Origin: Corynebacterium urinipleomorphum | GTDB lineage: Bacteria; Actinomycetota; Actinomycetes; Mycobacteriales; Mycobacteriaceae | Length of the DNA stretch: 54,140 bases | Direction of reading: 5' to 3' | Assembly (NCBI RefSeq): GCF_900155535.1 | Contig: NZ_LT706965.1 | Span: 687,433-741,572, forward strand | In this document: one piece after another, positions 16,802-26,851 of the stretch | Layout of the letters: each line of letters starts with the position of its first letter | Position numbering within the stretch: the stretch's first letter is position 1 | Notes under the pieces: model-generated | Database searches by the model: none | Seen by the model: only the letters and a program-made list of their open reading frames with translations | What the model was told of the DNA's origin: nothing | Made by a program: the position numbers and the translations under genes

Positions 16802-18235
16802 ATGCACTTCGACTACATCATCATCGGCTCCGGCTCCGGGAACTCGTTTCCCACCCCGGAATTCGACGACGCCAGCATCGCCATCATCGAGGAAGCCCCC
16901 CGCTTCGGCGGCACGTGCCTGAACTCCGGCTGCATCCCCACCAAGATGTACGTGGTCGCGGCTGACACTGCGCACTCCGCCGCGACGTCGGAGCGCCTGG
17001 GCATCCACACCACCTTCGAAGGCGCCGACTGGCCCGCCATCGTCGACCGCGTCTTCGGGCACCGCGTGGACATCATCTCGCGTGGCGGCGAAGAGTACCG
17101 CCGCGGGGACGAGTGCCCCAACATCACTCTTTTCCGCGGCCACGCGCAGTTCACCGGCCCCAAAACTCTGTCGACGACTCTGGACGGCGAGGACGTGGAG
17201 ATCACCGGCGACACCATCATCATCGCCGCCGGTTCGCGCCCCTTCATCCCTCCGGTCATCGCCGAATCCGGCGTGCCGTACCTCACCAACGAAGATGTCA
17301 TGCGCCTGCCGGAGCAGCCCGAATCCATCACGATCCTCGGCGGCGGTTTCATCGCCATGGAATTCGCCCACGTCTTCCAGTCGCTGGGCACCCACGTGCG
17401 CATCGTCAACCGCTCCCCGCTCATGCGCCACCTCGACGCCGACATTCACGACCGCTTCAACGCGCTTGTCGCGCCCCGCTACGAAACGCACATCGGGCGC
17501 ATGGTGTCCAGCGCGTCCCACGACGACAACAGCGTCACGCTCACCCTTGACGACGGCACCTCCCTCACCTCCTCCGCCCTCCTCGTCGCCACCGGGCGTG
17601 TCCCCAACGGCGACCGCATGAACCTCGCTGCCGCTGGTGTGGACATGCACGACAACGGGCGTATCGTCGTCGACGATTACGGTCGCACCACCGCCGACGG
17701 AATCTGGGCGCTCGGCGACGTCTCCTCCCCCTACATGCTCAAGCATGTCGCCAACGCCGAGCTACGAGCTGTCCGCCACAACGTCCTCCAGGCCGCTGGC
17801 GCACGCGATGCCTCCGGTGCCCCCGGTGCCACCAGCACATCCGACATGGTGCCCATGCCGCACGACCACGTCCCGTCCGCCGTGTTCACGTACCCGCAGC
17901 TCGCCACCGTGGGTCTGACGGAGGAGCAAGCTCGCGAGGCCGGCTACGACGTCACCACCAAGATCCAGAACTACGGCGATGTCGCATACGGGTGGGCGCT
18001 GGAGGACCAAGGGAGCGTCGTCAAGCTGATTGCCGACAAAAAGACCGCGAGGTTGCTCGGCGCGCACTACATGGGACCGCAGGCGTCCACATTGATCCAG
18101 CAAATGGTCACTGTGTTGGCGTTCAACCTCGATCTGCGCGACGTCGCCCGCCGTCAGTACTGGACGCACCCTGCGCTTGCTGAGGTCACCGAGAACGCCA
18201 TCCTCGGCCTCGACCTCGACTTCCCTGACTACTGA
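16802..18235 (+). CDS. mtr: Mycothione reductase
   Basis: NADPH-dependent flavoprotein disulfide reductase that regenerates mycothiol from mycothione, the actinobacterial glutathione substitute. The 477 residues show the FAD motif IIIGSGSGN (6-14), the redox-active FGGTCLNSGCIPTK with Cys39 and Cys44, the NAD(P) motif ITILGGGFIAMEF, a second FAD motif GIWALGDVS, and the C-terminal dimer-interface WTHPALAEVTENAI supplying the catalytic His. The CLNSGC pattern and genomic context favour mycothione reductase over dihydrolipoamide dehydrogenase. Confidence 0.93.
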   Translation: MHFDYIIIGSGSGNSFPTPEFDDASIAIIEEAPRFGGTCLNSGCIPTKMYVVAADTAHSAATSERLGIHTTFEGADWPAIVDRVFGHRVDIISRGGEEYRRGDECPNITLFRGHAQFTGPKTLSTTLDGEDVEITGDTIIIAAGSRPFIPPVIAESGVPYLTNEDVMRLPEQPESITILGGGFIAMEFAHVFQSLGTHVRIVNRSPLMRHLDADIHDRFNALVAPRYETHIGRMVSSASHDDNSVTLTLDDGTSLTSSALLVATGRVPNGDRMNLAAAGVDMHDNGRIVVDDYGRTTADGIWALGDVSSPYMLKHVANAELRAVRHNVLQAAGARDASGAPGATSTSDMVPMPHDHVPSAVFTYPQLATVGLTEEQAREAGYDVTTKIQNYGDVAYGWALEDQGSVVKLIADKKTARLLGAHYMGPQASTLIQQMVTVLAFNLDLRDVARRQYWTHPALAEVTENAILGLDLDFPDY

Positions 18236-18252
18236 AGGACACCCAGGGCGTA

Positions 18253-18272
18253 GTGTCTACTCCAGTAGACAC
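18253..18272. promoter_or_regulatory. Palindromic operator candidate upstream of the HNH gene
   Basis: GTGTCTACT-CC-AGTAGACAC is a perfect 9-bp inverted repeat with a 2-nt centre, the same form as the one at 7681-7700 (shared pattern GTGTCyACTnnAGTrGACAy). It starts 17 bp after the mtr stop and lies about 40-60 nt upstream of the predicted start of transcription for the HNH gene. A terminator is unlikely because the loop is 2 nt and no U-tract follows. Confidence 0.55.
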
Positions 18273-18312
18273 CCCCTTTCCACCGGGGACGGCGGTGTTT
18301 AGGTTGAAAACC

Positions 18313-19419
18313 ATGAACCCTTTCACCGCAGTGCTCGGGTCGCTGAAGAACCCGATTGACTTCCTGGAGTACTTCGACTCCCAGGAAGCCATCGACGCGG
18401 GTCTCGACACTGCCACGGTCAAGAAATGGGAAACGGTCCACAACACCTATTTCGGCCCCACGAAGTGGACCCGGAAGCAAAAACAAGCCAGAGAAGCAGC
18501 CCAAAGGAGCGGGTTCACCAGCGACCAGCTCTATCTCATCGAATTCCGCATCAAGCACATCACCGTCGAGCGCGAAAAATGGGCCCTGCGTTTCCGCTTA
18601 CTCAGCATCCGGGGCAATTTCACCACGCTGAAATGCAAAGCCGATGACATCGTGCCTGAAAAGAAGGCTCCCGCTCCGCGAAAAACCATGGCCTTCGGCA
18701 GGTCTCGGGGCAGAATGCGCCCAATGCGCGTCATGGCCCCTGAGCGTGACATGGCGGCTCTCGAATTCGCGCTAAACCGACACGTTTCCGCGGATCGGCC
18801 CGCGGGTCCGCAGATGGTGGATGCCCTGCTTGAGATTCTCGGCCTCCGAAATGGGGAAAGCAACGAACCTGCTGTCCCTCCCCATTCCACTGTCTCCCCC
18901 GCTATTCCACGGCCGATGATTCTCATCCCGTATCCGTCTTACATCGACATACTGAATGGTGACGGGGATGAAACTGTTCTGGGTCTCACCGACGGCACGA
19001 CGATGACGGGCGCAGAGTTTCTCGCTGAACATTACGGCGAGGAGCTCGAAGTGGCCACGTTCCATCCCCAGCACGGCGCCGTCAATCTCTACCACACCAA
19101 ACGATTCGCCAACCAGAAACAGCGTGACCTGGCAAGAGCAACGTCAACCACGTGCCCCGTTCCAGACTGTCGCCAAACCTCGGATAATTGCGAAATCCAC
19201 CACGTCGAAGCGTGGTCGCGGGGCGGCCCCACGAACATGGCGAATTTGGCACCGCTGTGCAGGTATCACAACCGGACTAACGACGACGACCCGGACCGGA
19301 ACCATCGCGGACGAATCAAGAACATTCGGGGTTCACCGGTGTGGTGCTCCCCGCGGGGATTCCCGGTGGCCAATAAGGTTCACCCGTTCGGTGCTATGAC
19401 CCTCCTGTTCGGACGCTGA
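18313..19419 (+). CDS. HNH endonuclease domain protein (DUF222/13E12-like)
   Basis: A 368-residue protein of the type found in many corynebacterial copies. The N-terminal two thirds is a helical, basic region. The C-terminal HNH module has TCPVPDCRQTSDNCEIHHVE (two Cys, then the HH pair), WSRGGPTNMANLAPLCRYHN with the central Asn, and the final Cys/His. It is expected to cut DNA, but its biological role is unknown. A longer in-frame start at the GTG of the palindrome (18253) exists. I choose the ATG at 18313, which has TAGGTT 7 nt upstream (18300-18305). Confidence 0.8.
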   Translation: MNPFTAVLGSLKNPIDFLEYFDSQEAIDAGLDTATVKKWETVHNTYFGPTKWTRKQKQAREAAQRSGFTSDQLYLIEFRIKHITVEREKWALRFRLLSIRGNFTTLKCKADDIVPEKKAPAPRKTMAFGRSRGRMRPMRVMAPERDMAALEFALNRHVSADRPAGPQMVDALLEILGLRNGESNEPAVPPHSTVSPAIPRPMILIPYPSYIDILNGDGDETVLGLTDGTTMTGAEFLAEHYGEELEVATFHPQHGAVNLYHTKRFANQKQRDLARATSTTCPVPDCRQTSDNCEIHHVEAWSRGGPTNMANLAPLCRYHNRTNDDDPDRNHRGRIKNIRGSPVWCSPRGFPVANKVHPFGAMTLLFGR

Positions 19420-19473
19420 CAGCGAGGGCGGTGTTCCGCGCCCGAAAGTTGTTCAAGACTGCGCTCACCCCTC

Positions 19474-19487
19474 GAGCACCTGTGCTC
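19474..19487. other. Small palindrome between convergent HNH and map genes
   Basis: GAGCAC-CT-GTGCTC is a perfect 6-bp inverted repeat in the 97-bp gap. It has no U-tract on either side. It could be a weak bidirectional stop signal, but this is not established. Confidence 0.3.
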
Positions 19488-19516
19488 ACTCCTGCCCGCG
19501 TTGGAGCCCCAGGGTG

Positions 19517-20389
19517 TTAACGCTGCGAATCGGGAATAGTGAGAATCTCGTTCCCGTCGTCGGTGATCACGATGGTGTGCTCGAACTGGGCGGTGTATTC
19601 GCCGTCGCGGTTCTGCACAGTCCATCCGTCGTCCCAGATGTCGTAGTCGAGAGAGCCAATGTTGATCATCGGTTCAATCGTGAGAGTCATGCCGGGTTCG
19701 AGGACGTCGGTGTAAGCGTCGGAATCGTAGTGCAGCACCACGAGCCCGTTGTGGAAGGTCGTGCCCACGCCGTGCCCGGTGAAGTCGGTGACTACGTTGT
19801 ATCCGAACCGCTTGGCGTAGGACTCGATGACGCGGCCGATGACGTTGATCTGGCGGCCGGGCTTGGCTGCGCGGATACCGCGCATGGTGGCTTCCTTGGT
19901 GCGCTCAACGAGCAGACGGTTCTCCTCGGCGACATCGCCGGCGAGGAAGGTCGCGTTGGTGTCGCCGTGGACGCCGTTCTTGTAGGCGGTGACGTCGATG
20001 TTGCAGATGTCGCCGTCTGTGATCACGGTGGTGTCGGGGATTCCGTGGCAGACGATCTCGTTGAGCGAGACACAGCAGGACTTGGTGTAACCGCGGTACC
20101 CGAGAGTGGACGGGTACGCCCCGTGGTCCAGCATGTACTCGTGGGCGATGCGGTCAATCTCGTCGGTGGTCACACCGGGGGCGACCGCGGCACCGGCGGC
20201 TTCGAGAGCGTTGGCGGCGATTCGGGAGGCTTCGCGCATCTTCTCGATGGTCTCCGCCGTCTGGATCAGCGGCTCACCGACGTTCTCCTGGACTTCGTCC
20301 TTCCAAGCGTACTCGGGGCGCTCGATAGTCTCGGGAACCGTGCGAATCGGCGTGGGTTTTCCGGGGGTCAGTTTTCCGCGAGTATTCAT
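19517..20389 (-). CDS. map: Methionine aminopeptidase, type I
   Basis: Removes the initiator methionine from nascent proteins. The 290 residues have an N-terminal extension ([20 protein letters not shown]) of the actinobacterial MapA/MtMetAP1c kind with a PxxP-like segment. The metal ligands follow: [16 protein letters not shown] (two Asp), DFTGHGVG (His), TIEPM (Glu) and QFEHTI (Glu). A start three codons earlier (20398) is possible. TAGCAT (20397-20402) lies exactly 7 nt upstream of 20389 and supports the shorter form as a leaderless start. Confidence 0.95.
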   Translation of the reverse strand: MNTRGKLTPGKPTPIRTVPETIERPEYAWKDEVQENVGEPLIQTAETIEKMREASRIAANALEAAGAAVAPGVTTDEIDRIAHEYMLDHGAYPSTLGYRGYTKSCCVSLNEIVCHGIPDTTVITDGDICNIDVTAYKNGVHGDTNATFLAGDVAEENRLLVERTKEATMRGIRAAKPGRQINVIGRVIESYAKRFGYNVVTDFTGHGVGTTFHNGLVVLHYDSDAYTDVLEPGMTLTIEPMINIGSLDYDIWDDGWTVQNRDGEYTAQFEHTIVITDDGNEILTIPDSQR

Positions 20390-20453
20390 GCGCACCATGC
20401 TAGTCCTCGTCCCCTCGCCGCCGAATCCGGCTCCGGGCACCTGCAGAGTGCGT

Positions 20454-22289
20454 CTAAGGCTGCTGCGGCTTCGGCGCACCGGCTTCGTCGATGTTGCGCA
20501 GCATCGCGTCGGTGACCGCGACGGCGGCTTCGGACCCGCCGCCGAGGACGATGAGGGTGGCAAAGGCGATGTCGTCGTCGCGGTAGCCGGTGAACCAGGA
20601 GTGGGACCCGCCGTTGATCTCGGCCTCGCCGGTCTTGCCGCGAATGTCGCCGCCGGCGCTCATGCCGGAGGCTGTTCCACCGGGGCTGGTGACGGCCTTC
20701 ATCATGCCCTGCAGTTGCTCGATTGCGCGCGGATCAGGCGCCGGCGCTTTCTCGCTCGGGGTGGTGTCGCGTCCAGCGATGAGGTACGGCAGCGGAGTGG
20801 ATCCATGGGCTGCGGTGGCGGAGACGAGGGCCATGCCGAACGGCGATGCAAGGTCGAGGCCCTGGCCGTAGCCGGCTTCGGTGCGGTCGAGCGGTTCTTC
20901 GCCTTCGGGGATGGATCCGGTCAGCGAGTCGAGTCCAGCGATGTCGTAGTCGACGCCGAGGCCGAATTGCTTGCCCACAGCTTTCAGTTCGCCGGGAGCG
21001 AGTTTGGTCGAGATGTCGGCGAACGTCGTGTTGCAGGAACGTGCGAACGCCGTCTGCAGCGGGACGCTGCCCAGCCCGAAGCCGGCGTAGTTGGTCACGG
21101 TGCGCCCGTAGATGTCCATGGTTCTCGGGCACGGCACGATGGATTCAGAAGAAAGGCCTTGCTTATCGACGCCCGCGAACGACGTCAGAATCTTGAACGT
21201 CGAGCCGGGCGGGTACTGCCCCATCATGGCGGTGTTGCCGTCTTCGTCCGCTGCTTTCGTCTGGGCGACGGCGAGAATCTCTCCAGTCGACGGACGGATG
21301 GCCACGATCATGGCTTTCTGCCCGTTGATGGGTTCGAGCGCTTTTTCGGCGGCAGTTTGCACCTTGTGGGAAAGGCTCACGGTGATGGAGGGCGAAGGTG
21401 CTGCCTCGTGGAGCTCAACATCTTCGAGCTCGTTGCCGTTCTCGTTGACGATCGCGACCTTCCATCCGGCGTCGCCCTCGAGATCTGCGCGGACTTCTTC
21501 GCCGATGCGCGCCATGATGTCGGGGGCGAAGCTGGCGTCGTCGGCAACCATCGCTGCTTCCTCGTTGAGTCGCACGCCACTCAGCCCGCCGACCGCCCCT
21601 TCGATGGCCTCGCGCGAGGTGAGCGGAACCATCGCGACGGAATACACCCCGGAAGCATTCTTCAGCTGCTTTTCCAAGTCCCCCGCACCGCGCGTGGGTA
21701 CCGCCGGGTCCTGATCGTGGGCCACGGCCAACGCGTTAGAAATTGCCGCGGCGGTGTCCGCCGTGACCCCCACAGCGCTGGTATCCACCAGTAAGCGGTA
21801 CGCCACGCCGGGACTGAGCAGCGCCACCCCGTCCGACGACACAACGCTCGCCTGCTCTGCCGGCACCGGCCGAAGTTCCAAGTGCTGATTCGCCCCCAGC
21901 CGCGGGTGCAGGATCGACGGTTGCCAGCGCACTGTCCAATCGTCGTTTTGCTGTGTGAGAGTCATGGAGGCGTCGTAACGCACATGCCTCTCGCGCGGCA
22001 GCTGCCAGTCGAGCGTGTAGTGCGCTGTGGCGAGATTCTCCCGCTGGTCGACGTTGTTAAGCGTCGCAGTGACCCCCTCCGCCTGCAGTCCGCCGACAGA
22101 GGTCTCCAGGGAGTCGGAGGCTTTCGCGGAGTCGTCGACAAGCTCTGCCATTTTGCCGTAGTCGAAGCTTTCCAGCGCTTCCAAGAACGAGCTCGCGACG
22201 GGCTCCGCGGGGTTCGGCTTCGGCGTGCACGCGACGGCACCCAGCGCGATAGCCAGGACCGCGAAGAGCGCCGAAAGCCGAGTTTTCAT
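20454..22289 (-). CDS. Lipoprotein class B penicillin-binding protein (transpeptidase)
   Basis: Peptidoglycan D,D-transpeptidase anchored as a lipoprotein. The 611 residues start [20 protein letters not shown] then Cys21 in the lipobox AVAC. Next comes an NTF2-like domain similar to MecA_N (about 25-140), a dimerisation/linker part, then the transpeptidase with STFK (Ser363, Lys366), SCN (418-420) and KTG (552-554). The layout fits the corynebacterial PBP2b/PbpA-type lipoprotein. TATTTT is 7 nt before the ATG, so the message may be leaderless. A GTCGATAAGC copy at 21161-21170 encodes VDKQ. Confidence 0.92.
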   Translation of the reverse strand: MKTRLSALFAVLAIALGAVACTPKPNPAEPVASSFLEALESFDYGKMAELVDDSAKASDSLETSVGGLQAEGVTATLNNVDQRENLATAHYTLDWQLPRERHVRYDASMTLTQQNDDWTVRWQPSILHPRLGANQHLELRPVPAEQASVVSSDGVALLSPGVAYRLLVDTSAVGVTADTAAAISNALAVAHDQDPAVPTRGAGDLEKQLKNASGVYSVAMVPLTSREAIEGAVGGLSGVRLNEEAAMVADDASFAPDIMARIGEEVRADLEGDAGWKVAIVNENGNELEDVELHEAAPSPSITVSLSHKVQTAAEKALEPINGQKAMIVAIRPSTGEILAVAQTKAADEDGNTAMMGQYPPGSTFKILTSFAGVDKQGLSSESIVPCPRTMDIYGRTVTNYAGFGLGSVPLQTAFARSCNTTFADISTKLAPGELKAVGKQFGLGVDYDIAGLDSLTGSIPEGEEPLDRTEAGYGQGLDLASPFGMALVSATAAHGSTPLPYLIAGRDTTPSEKAPAPDPRAIEQLQGMMKAVTSPGGTASGMSAGGDIRGKTGEAEINGGSHSWFTGYRDDDIAFATLIVLGGGSEAAVAVTDAMLRNIDEAGAPKPQQP

Positions 22290-22351
22290 GGGCGTAAAAA
22301 TAGCAGCACCGGGCGGTTGCCCGACGCTGCCACACGTAGAACCCGCGAGTT

Positions 22352-23515
22352 CTACTTTGTAACCTTGACCTCCGCGCGTGCTCCCTCGATCTCCTCGAGG
22401 CCTTCCTCCTCGGCGATGCGCTCGGCGTGCGCGATGAGGGTCTCCACGATCTTCGACTCCGGCACGGTCTCCACGACCTCGCCCTTGACGAAGATCTGGC
22501 CCTTGCCGTTGCCGGACGCAACACCTAGGTCCGCGTCGCGTGCCTCGCCCGGGCCGTTGACGACGCAGCCCATCACCGCGACGCGCAGCGGGTACTCCAT
22601 GCCCTCGAGGCCGGCGGTGACCTCCTCGGCGAGCTTGTACACGTCGACTTGCGCACGGCCGCACGACGGGCACGAGACGATCTCGAGCTTGCGCGGACGC
22701 AGGTTGAGCGACTGGAGGATCTGGTCGCCGACCTTGATCTCCTCCACTGGGTCGGCGGACAGGGACACACGGATGGTGTCACCGATGCCTTCCGAAAGCA
22801 GTGCGCCGAAGGCCACCGAGGACTTGATGGTGCCCATGAACTTCGGGCCCGCCTCGGTCACGCCCAGGTGCAGCGGGTAGTCCGTCTTCTCGGCGAGCTG
22901 GCGGTAAGCCTCCACCATCAGCACGGGGTCGGAGTGCTTCACGGAGATGGCGATGTCGCCGAATCCGTGCTCCTCGAAGAGACCCGCCTCCCAGATCGCG
23001 GATTCGACGAGCGCCTCCGGGGTGGCTTTGCCATATTTCTCCAGCAGGCGCTTGTCCAGCGAGCCACCGTTGACGCCGATGCGGATCGGGATGCCCGCGT
23101 CACCAGCCGCCTTCGCCACCTCTTTGACGCGGCCGTCGAATTCCTTGATGTTGCCGGGATTGACGCGGACGGCGGCGCAGCCAGCGTCGATAGCCGCGAA
23201 GATGTATTTCGGCTGGAAGTGGATGTCCGCGATGACCGGGATCGGCGACTTCTTCGCGATCGCCGGCAGCGCCTCCGCATCCACCGTCTTCGGGCACGCG
23301 ACACGCACGATGTCGCAACCCGTCGCCGTCAGCTGCGCGATTTGCTGCAGCGTGGCGTTGATGTCGTGCGTCTTCGTCGTGGTCATCGACTGCACAGAAA
23401 TCGGGTGGTCGGAGCCGACCCCCACGTCACCGACGAAAAGCTGGCGGGTCTTGCGACGCGGAGCGAGCGTCGGCGGCGGCCCTTCCGGAATGCCCAAACC
23501 GATAGGTTGATTCAT
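22352..23515 (-). CDS. ispG: 4-hydroxy-3-methylbut-2-en-1-yl diphosphate synthase
   Basis: The [4Fe-4S] enzyme that converts MEcPP to HMBPP in the MEP isoprenoid pathway. The 387 residues contain [15 protein letters not shown] at the N-terminal TIM barrel, [11 protein letters not shown], and the cluster cysteines in VSCPSCGR and [17 protein letters not shown] (23523-23528) lies 7 nt before the ATG. It is transcribed with dxr and the site-2 protease, and dxr is another enzyme of the same pathway. It ends in [10 protein letters not shown], 62 bp ahead of the PBP gene. Confidence 0.97.
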   Translation of the reverse strand: MNQPIGLGIPEGPPPTLAPRRKTRQLFVGDVGVGSDHPISVQSMTTTKTHDINATLQQIAQLTATGCDIVRVACPKTVDAEALPAIAKKSPIPVIADIHFQPKYIFAAIDAGCAAVRVNPGNIKEFDGRVKEVAKAAGDAGIPIRIGVNGGSLDKRLLEKYGKATPEALVESAIWEAGLFEEHGFGDIAISVKHSDPVLMVEAYRQLAEKTDYPLHLGVTEAGPKFMGTIKSSVAFGALLSEGIGDTIRVSLSADPVEEIKVGDQILQSLNLRPRKLEIVSCPSCGRAQVDVYKLAEEVTAGLEGMEYPLRVAVMGCVVNGPGEARDADLGVASGNGKGQIFVKGEVVETVPESKIVETLIAHAERIAEEEGLEEIEGARAEVKVTK

Positions 23516-23543
23516 AGCGCCTAGATTATCACCGCGCTCGCAC

Positions 23544-23553
23544 GCTTATCGAC
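23544..23553 (-). repeat. GTCGATAAGC motif, intergenic copy (ispG / protease gap)
   Basis: In the 59-bp gap; on the minus strand GGACGTCGATAAGCGTG. The plus strand continues with a C-rich tract (CGCCCCCCAACCCC) into the protease stop codon. Confidence 0.8.
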
Positions 23554-23574
23554 GTCCACCGCGCCCCCCAACCC

Positions 23575-24810
23575 CTACCCGAACAACCGGACAGGGTTGG
23601 TCACATCCGCGATGATCACCAAGACACCGACACCGAGGAGCAGCGCCGCCATGGTGTAGGTCAGCGGCATGAGCTTCTCGTAATTCACCGGCCCGCCCGG
23701 CGGCAGACCGCGGAGACGGCGGATCCGGTCGCGGACGGCTTCGTAGAGGACGACGGCGATGTGTCCGCCGTCGAGAGGCGGCAGCGGCACGAGGTTGAAC
23801 AGCGCGAGGAAGAAGTTCAGCGAGGCCAGCAGAGAGAAGAAGATGCTCCACTGGTTCTGCTCCACCAGCTCGCCGCCAGCGCGTGACGCACCGACCACAC
23901 TGATCGGGCCCTCCACGTCGCGTTCGCCTCCGAAAATCGCGCTGACCACCCCGGGGATCTTGCCCGGGAACGCGATGAGGCCCTCAACACTCGCCGAGAT
24001 CATCTCGCCGGACAAGCGCCCCGCCGCGGGAACAGCTTCGACGGGGCCGAAGCGCTTCATCGCGTCAACGACCGGCGCGCTGCCCATGCCCACCGCGCCT
24101 GCGGTGTACGGCTGACCGTCCGCACCGAGGCGGGTGACCTCGTCGACGTGCACCGGGATCTCAACGAACTCGGGCTGATTGTTCCCACCACCGGGCCCAC
24201 CGCGCTCCACACCGAGCACGATGGTCTCCCCCGGACGCTCGAGAACGTAGTCGCGCAGCTCCACGAACGACTGCAGCTCCCCACCGTCGACGGTGAGGAC
24301 ACGGTCACCCGGGCGCACACCGGCGGCGGCTGCGGGACCGTCGCCGGAGCACTCGGCAAGCGATGTCTCGTCGATCTGGTCCGAGGTGCACGACAGCTCC
24401 CCGACGGTCGGCGTGCGGTCCGCGTACGGGTTCGGGATCCCCGCCGACACCGCCAGCAGGTAGATCACCATGAAGCCCAGCAGCAGGTTCATCACGATGC
24501 CGCCGCACATCACCGCCACCCGCTGCCACCAGGGCTTGCGGTACATCGCGCGCGGTTCTTCCTCCGGTGTCAGCGGGTCCATCGCGGTCATGCCGGCGAT
24601 ATCGCAGAACCCGCCGAACGGTAGCGCGGCAATGCCGTACTCGGTCTCGCCCCTCTTGGCAGACACCAGCGTCGGGCCGAAGCCGAGAAAGAAGCGGCGC
24701 ACCCGCATCCCGAACGCCTTCGCAGTGAGCATGTGCCCGGCCTCGTGCAGCGCAATCGACAACGCGATGCACAGCGCGAACAGCACGATGCCTAAAACAA
24801 AAGCTCCCAT
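23575..24810 (-). CDS. Site-2 intramembrane zinc metalloprotease (M50, RseP/Rip1 type)
   Basis: Cleaves membrane-bound anti-sigma factors or similar substrates inside the membrane. The 411 residues show the zinc motif HEAGH (His22, Glu23, His26) in the first membrane helix, then FFLGFGPTLVS, a PDZ domain (about 125-250, with GVRPGDRVLTVDGGEL), and the second active-site motif NLVPLPPLDGGH near residue 360 in the penultimate helix. It is the orthologue-type of mycobacterial Rip1, which also lies between dxr and ispG. An AGGAAG site lies upstream of the ATG. It follows dxr by 21 bp. Confidence 0.93.
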   Translation of the reverse strand: MGAFVLGIVLFALCIALSIALHEAGHMLTAKAFGMRVRRFFLGFGPTLVSAKRGETEYGIAALPFGGFCDIAGMTAMDPLTPEEEPRAMYRKPWWQRVAVMCGGIVMNLLLGFMVIYLLAVSAGIPNPYADRTPTVGELSCTSDQIDETSLAECSGDGPAAAAGVRPGDRVLTVDGGELQSFVELRDYVLERPGETIVLGVERGGPGGGNNQPEFVEIPVHVDEVTRLGADGQPYTAGAVGMGSAPVVDAMKRFGPVEAVPAAGRLSGEMISASVEGLIAFPGKIPGVVSAIFGGERDVEGPISVVGASRAGGELVEQNQWSIFFSLLASLNFFLALFNLVPLPPLDGGHIAVVLYEAVRDRIRRLRGLPPGGPVNYEKLMPLTYTMAALLLGVGVLVIIADVTNPVRLFG

Positions 24811-24831
24811 GGGGTGTGGAGGTCTTCCTGG

Positions 24832-25983
24832 CTAGGAGGTGGCGTCGATAAGCGAATTCGCACGCTTTCTTGCCTGCGTCTCCACCTCGACGATTTCGTC
24901 GAACGACGACGGTACCACCGCGAAATCCGACGCCGAATCCAGCACCTCACCCACGATGTCCACGATCTGCGGGAACTTGATGCGCCCCGCAAGGAACGCC
25001 GCCGCCGCTTCCTCGTTCGCCGCGTTGTACACCGCCGGGAACGTGCCTCGCGCCGCCGCGACCTCGCGCGCGAGCTTCACCGCAGGGAAGGAGTGTTCGT
25101 CGAGGGGCTCGAAACGCCAGTCCATCGCGTCGCGGAAATCCAGCGCGGGCTGAGCGCCGCCGACACGCCCCGGCCACGCCAGCGCGTGCGCGATCGGCAT
25201 CTTCATCGACGGCGGGGACGCCTGCGCGATCGTGGCGCCGTCCACGAACGTCACCATCGAGTGCACGATCGACTGCGGGTGCACCACCACATCGATGATG
25301 TCCGGGGAAATGCCGAACAGCAGCGTCGCCTCAATCAGCTCAAGGCCTTTATTCACCATCGTCGCGGAATTCAGCGTGTTCATCTGTCCCATCGACCATG
25401 TGGGGTGCGCGGCGGCCTGCTCAGGGGTGACGTCCCACATTTGTTCGCGCGTCCAGCCCCGGAACGGCCCGCCCGAGGCAGTGAGCACGTAACGGTCGAC
25501 GTCCTCGGCACGCCCCGCACGGAGGCACTGCGCCATCGCGGAGTGCTCGGAGTCGACGGGCACGATCTGGCCGCCGCGCGCGGTGACCAGGTCGCCGCCG
25601 GCTACCAGCGACTCCTTGTTCGCCAGGGCCAGCACGGCGCCCTTGTCCAACGCCGCCAACGTCGATGCGAGACCGAGCGAACCGACCAGCGCGTTGAGCA
25701 CCACATCCGCATCCGTGTCGCGCACCAGCTTTTCCGCAGCATCCGCACCCGCGCGCACAGGTTCGCCGAGAGCTTCCGCAACGACATCAGCGGCATCCCG
25801 CTTTGCGACGCCCACCTGCTCCCCCTTCAGCCCCCACCCCCTCGCCTGCTCGATGACAACCTGAGGATCCGACCCGCCAGCAGCGATACCGACAACCGTG
25901 AACTGATCCGGTGCCCCAGCGATCACCTCCAACGCCTGCGTGCCGATCGACCCAGTGGAACCCAAAATGAGAACTTTTCGCAC
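24832..25983 (-). CDS. dxr: 1-deoxy-D-xylulose-5-phosphate reductoisomerase
   Basis: NADPH- and metal-dependent second step of the MEP pathway. The 383 residues begin [20 protein letters not shown] (NADPH-binding GSTGSIG) and contain [37 protein letters not shown] and the flexible-loop [10 protein letters not shown]. The open frame extends further upstream, but the family N-terminus and a GGGAG site support a GTG at 25983. The last codons ([10 protein letters not shown]) include a GTCGATAAGC copy at 24844-24853. Confidence 0.95.
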   Translation of the reverse strand: MRKVLILGSTGSIGTQALEVIAGAPDQFTVVGIAAGGSDPQVVIEQARGWGLKGEQVGVAKRDAADVVAEALGEPVRAGADAAEKLVRDTDADVVLNALVGSLGLASTLAALDKGAVLALANKESLVAGGDLVTARGGQIVPVDSEHSAMAQCLRAGRAEDVDRYVLTASGGPFRGWTREQMWDVTPEQAAAHPTWSMGQMNTLNSATMVNKGLELIEATLLFGISPDIIDVVVHPQSIVHSMVTFVDGATIAQASPPSMKMPIAHALAWPGRVGGAQPALDFRDAMDWRFEPLDEHSFPAVKLAREVAAARGTFPAVYNAANEEAAAAFLAGRIKFPQIVDIVGEVLDSASDFAVVPSSFDEIVEVETQARKRANSLIDATS

Positions 25984-26278
25984 GAGCCCATTCTCCCACA
26001 CCCAGCTCGTCTCCCACCGCCGCATCATCGTGGCAACCCCGCATCCCTCACCGTGTCCGCCACGAACAGCCCGGCTCCCCCGCCCCCGTCAAACGAGGAT
26101 GCGGGGTCAAACAAACGTTGTCCCCGGGGGTACCCCGCCGAGCACACAGCGGCCCCGTAGAGGACTCATCGAGGACTCGTGGAAACTCAGTGCCGAATTT
26201 CGGGGGGATGAATCGCGGGCGGCGGCGCAGGTGTGCCAATATAATGGGCAAGAACTGATTTCACGCAAGGAGTGTGCT
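25984..26278. promoter_or_regulatory. dxr / DUF2631 divergent intergenic region with promoter
   Basis: The 295-bp gap holds a perfect TATAAT at 26240-26245 for the plus-strand gene and AAGGAG at 26267-26272 before its GTG. I see no clear -35 box. It also contains a 10-bp inverted repeat CCCCGCATCC / GGATGCGGGG (26037-26046 and 26097-26106) around a 50-nt loop, and a direct repeat GAGGACTC at 26160-26167 and 26171-26178. The inverted repeat could form a cruciform upstream of dxr. Confidence 0.6.
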
Positions 26279-26833
26279 GTGAGCGCTAAGGACGATGCAC
26301 CCCAGGTGTACAACGGTGTTTCCGAAGCCGATGTCCCCTCGGCCAAGCTCGGTTGGAGCGAGCTGAGCCCGAAGACCATTCAGATCGCGGGCTGGATTTC
26401 CGTGCTGTTCCTGATCGGGTACAACTTCGGTAACCACCGTGGCCACGTCGAGACCATTTGGCTGATCTCCCTCGCGGTGCTGATCGCCCTCGGCCTGATC
26501 CTGTTCGCGCTGCGTCCGGAGCTGTCCCAGGTGCGCACCGTCACCGCCCACAACAAGCCGCAGGGTCACGTGGAGCCGAACTGGACGCACGAGCAGCACA
26601 CCCTCACCGGCCGCTACGCTGAGCTGTCCGACAGCCAGCTGCGCGCCCTCAACATCGACCCGGCCACCGTGCGCACCACCCACGCAGCCGGTGCACACCA
26701 GGAGCACGGCGCCCACGAGCTGCAGGGTGCTCACACCGACACCCGCACCCGCGCCCACGGCGAGGACATCGCGGCACCGGAGATCCCGAACCGCCACGAG
26801 ACTCTCCGGGTGACGGAGACGGATCCGCGGTAG
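26279..26833 (+). CDS. DUF2631 membrane protein
   Basis: A 184-residue actinobacterial protein of unknown function. The GTG start (VSAKDDAPQVYNGVSEADVP) is supported by AAGGAG and a TATAAT promoter. Two membrane helices follow (about 38-54, WISVLFLIGYNFGNHRGHVE at the end of the first, and 62-80), the typical DUF2631 hairpin. The tail is long and His-rich (HAAGAHQEHGAHELQGAH), which may bind metal. It has one of the best conventional promoters in the window and a strong terminator, so it is likely a well-expressed single gene. Confidence 0.8.
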   Translation: MSAKDDAPQVYNGVSEADVPSAKLGWSELSPKTIQIAGWISVLFLIGYNFGNHRGHVETIWLISLAVLIALGLILFALRPELSQVRTVTAHNKPQGHVEPNWTHEQHTLTGRYAELSDSQLRALNIDPATVRTTHAAGAHQEHGAHELQGAHTDTRTRAHGEDIAAPEIPNRHETLRVTETDPR

Positions 26834-26840
26834 CGGGGGC

Positions 26841-26850
26841 GTCGATAAGC
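26841..26850 (+). repeat. GTCGATAAGC motif, intergenic copy (3' of DUF2631 gene)
   Basis: Seven nt after the stop codon and one nt before the 5' arm of the terminator, preceded by GCGGGGGC. Confidence 0.85.
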
Positions 26851-26851
26851 G

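Noticed and set aside
18253..18272. Palindrome as the mtr terminator
   Set aside because: The centre is 2 nt, no U-tract follows, and the same palindrome lies over a promoter at 7681.
20454..22673. Longer PBP gene starting inside ispG
   Set aside because: The extra N-terminal part is the out-of-frame 3' end of ispG. A lipoprotein signal and a promoter-like box mark the start at 22289.
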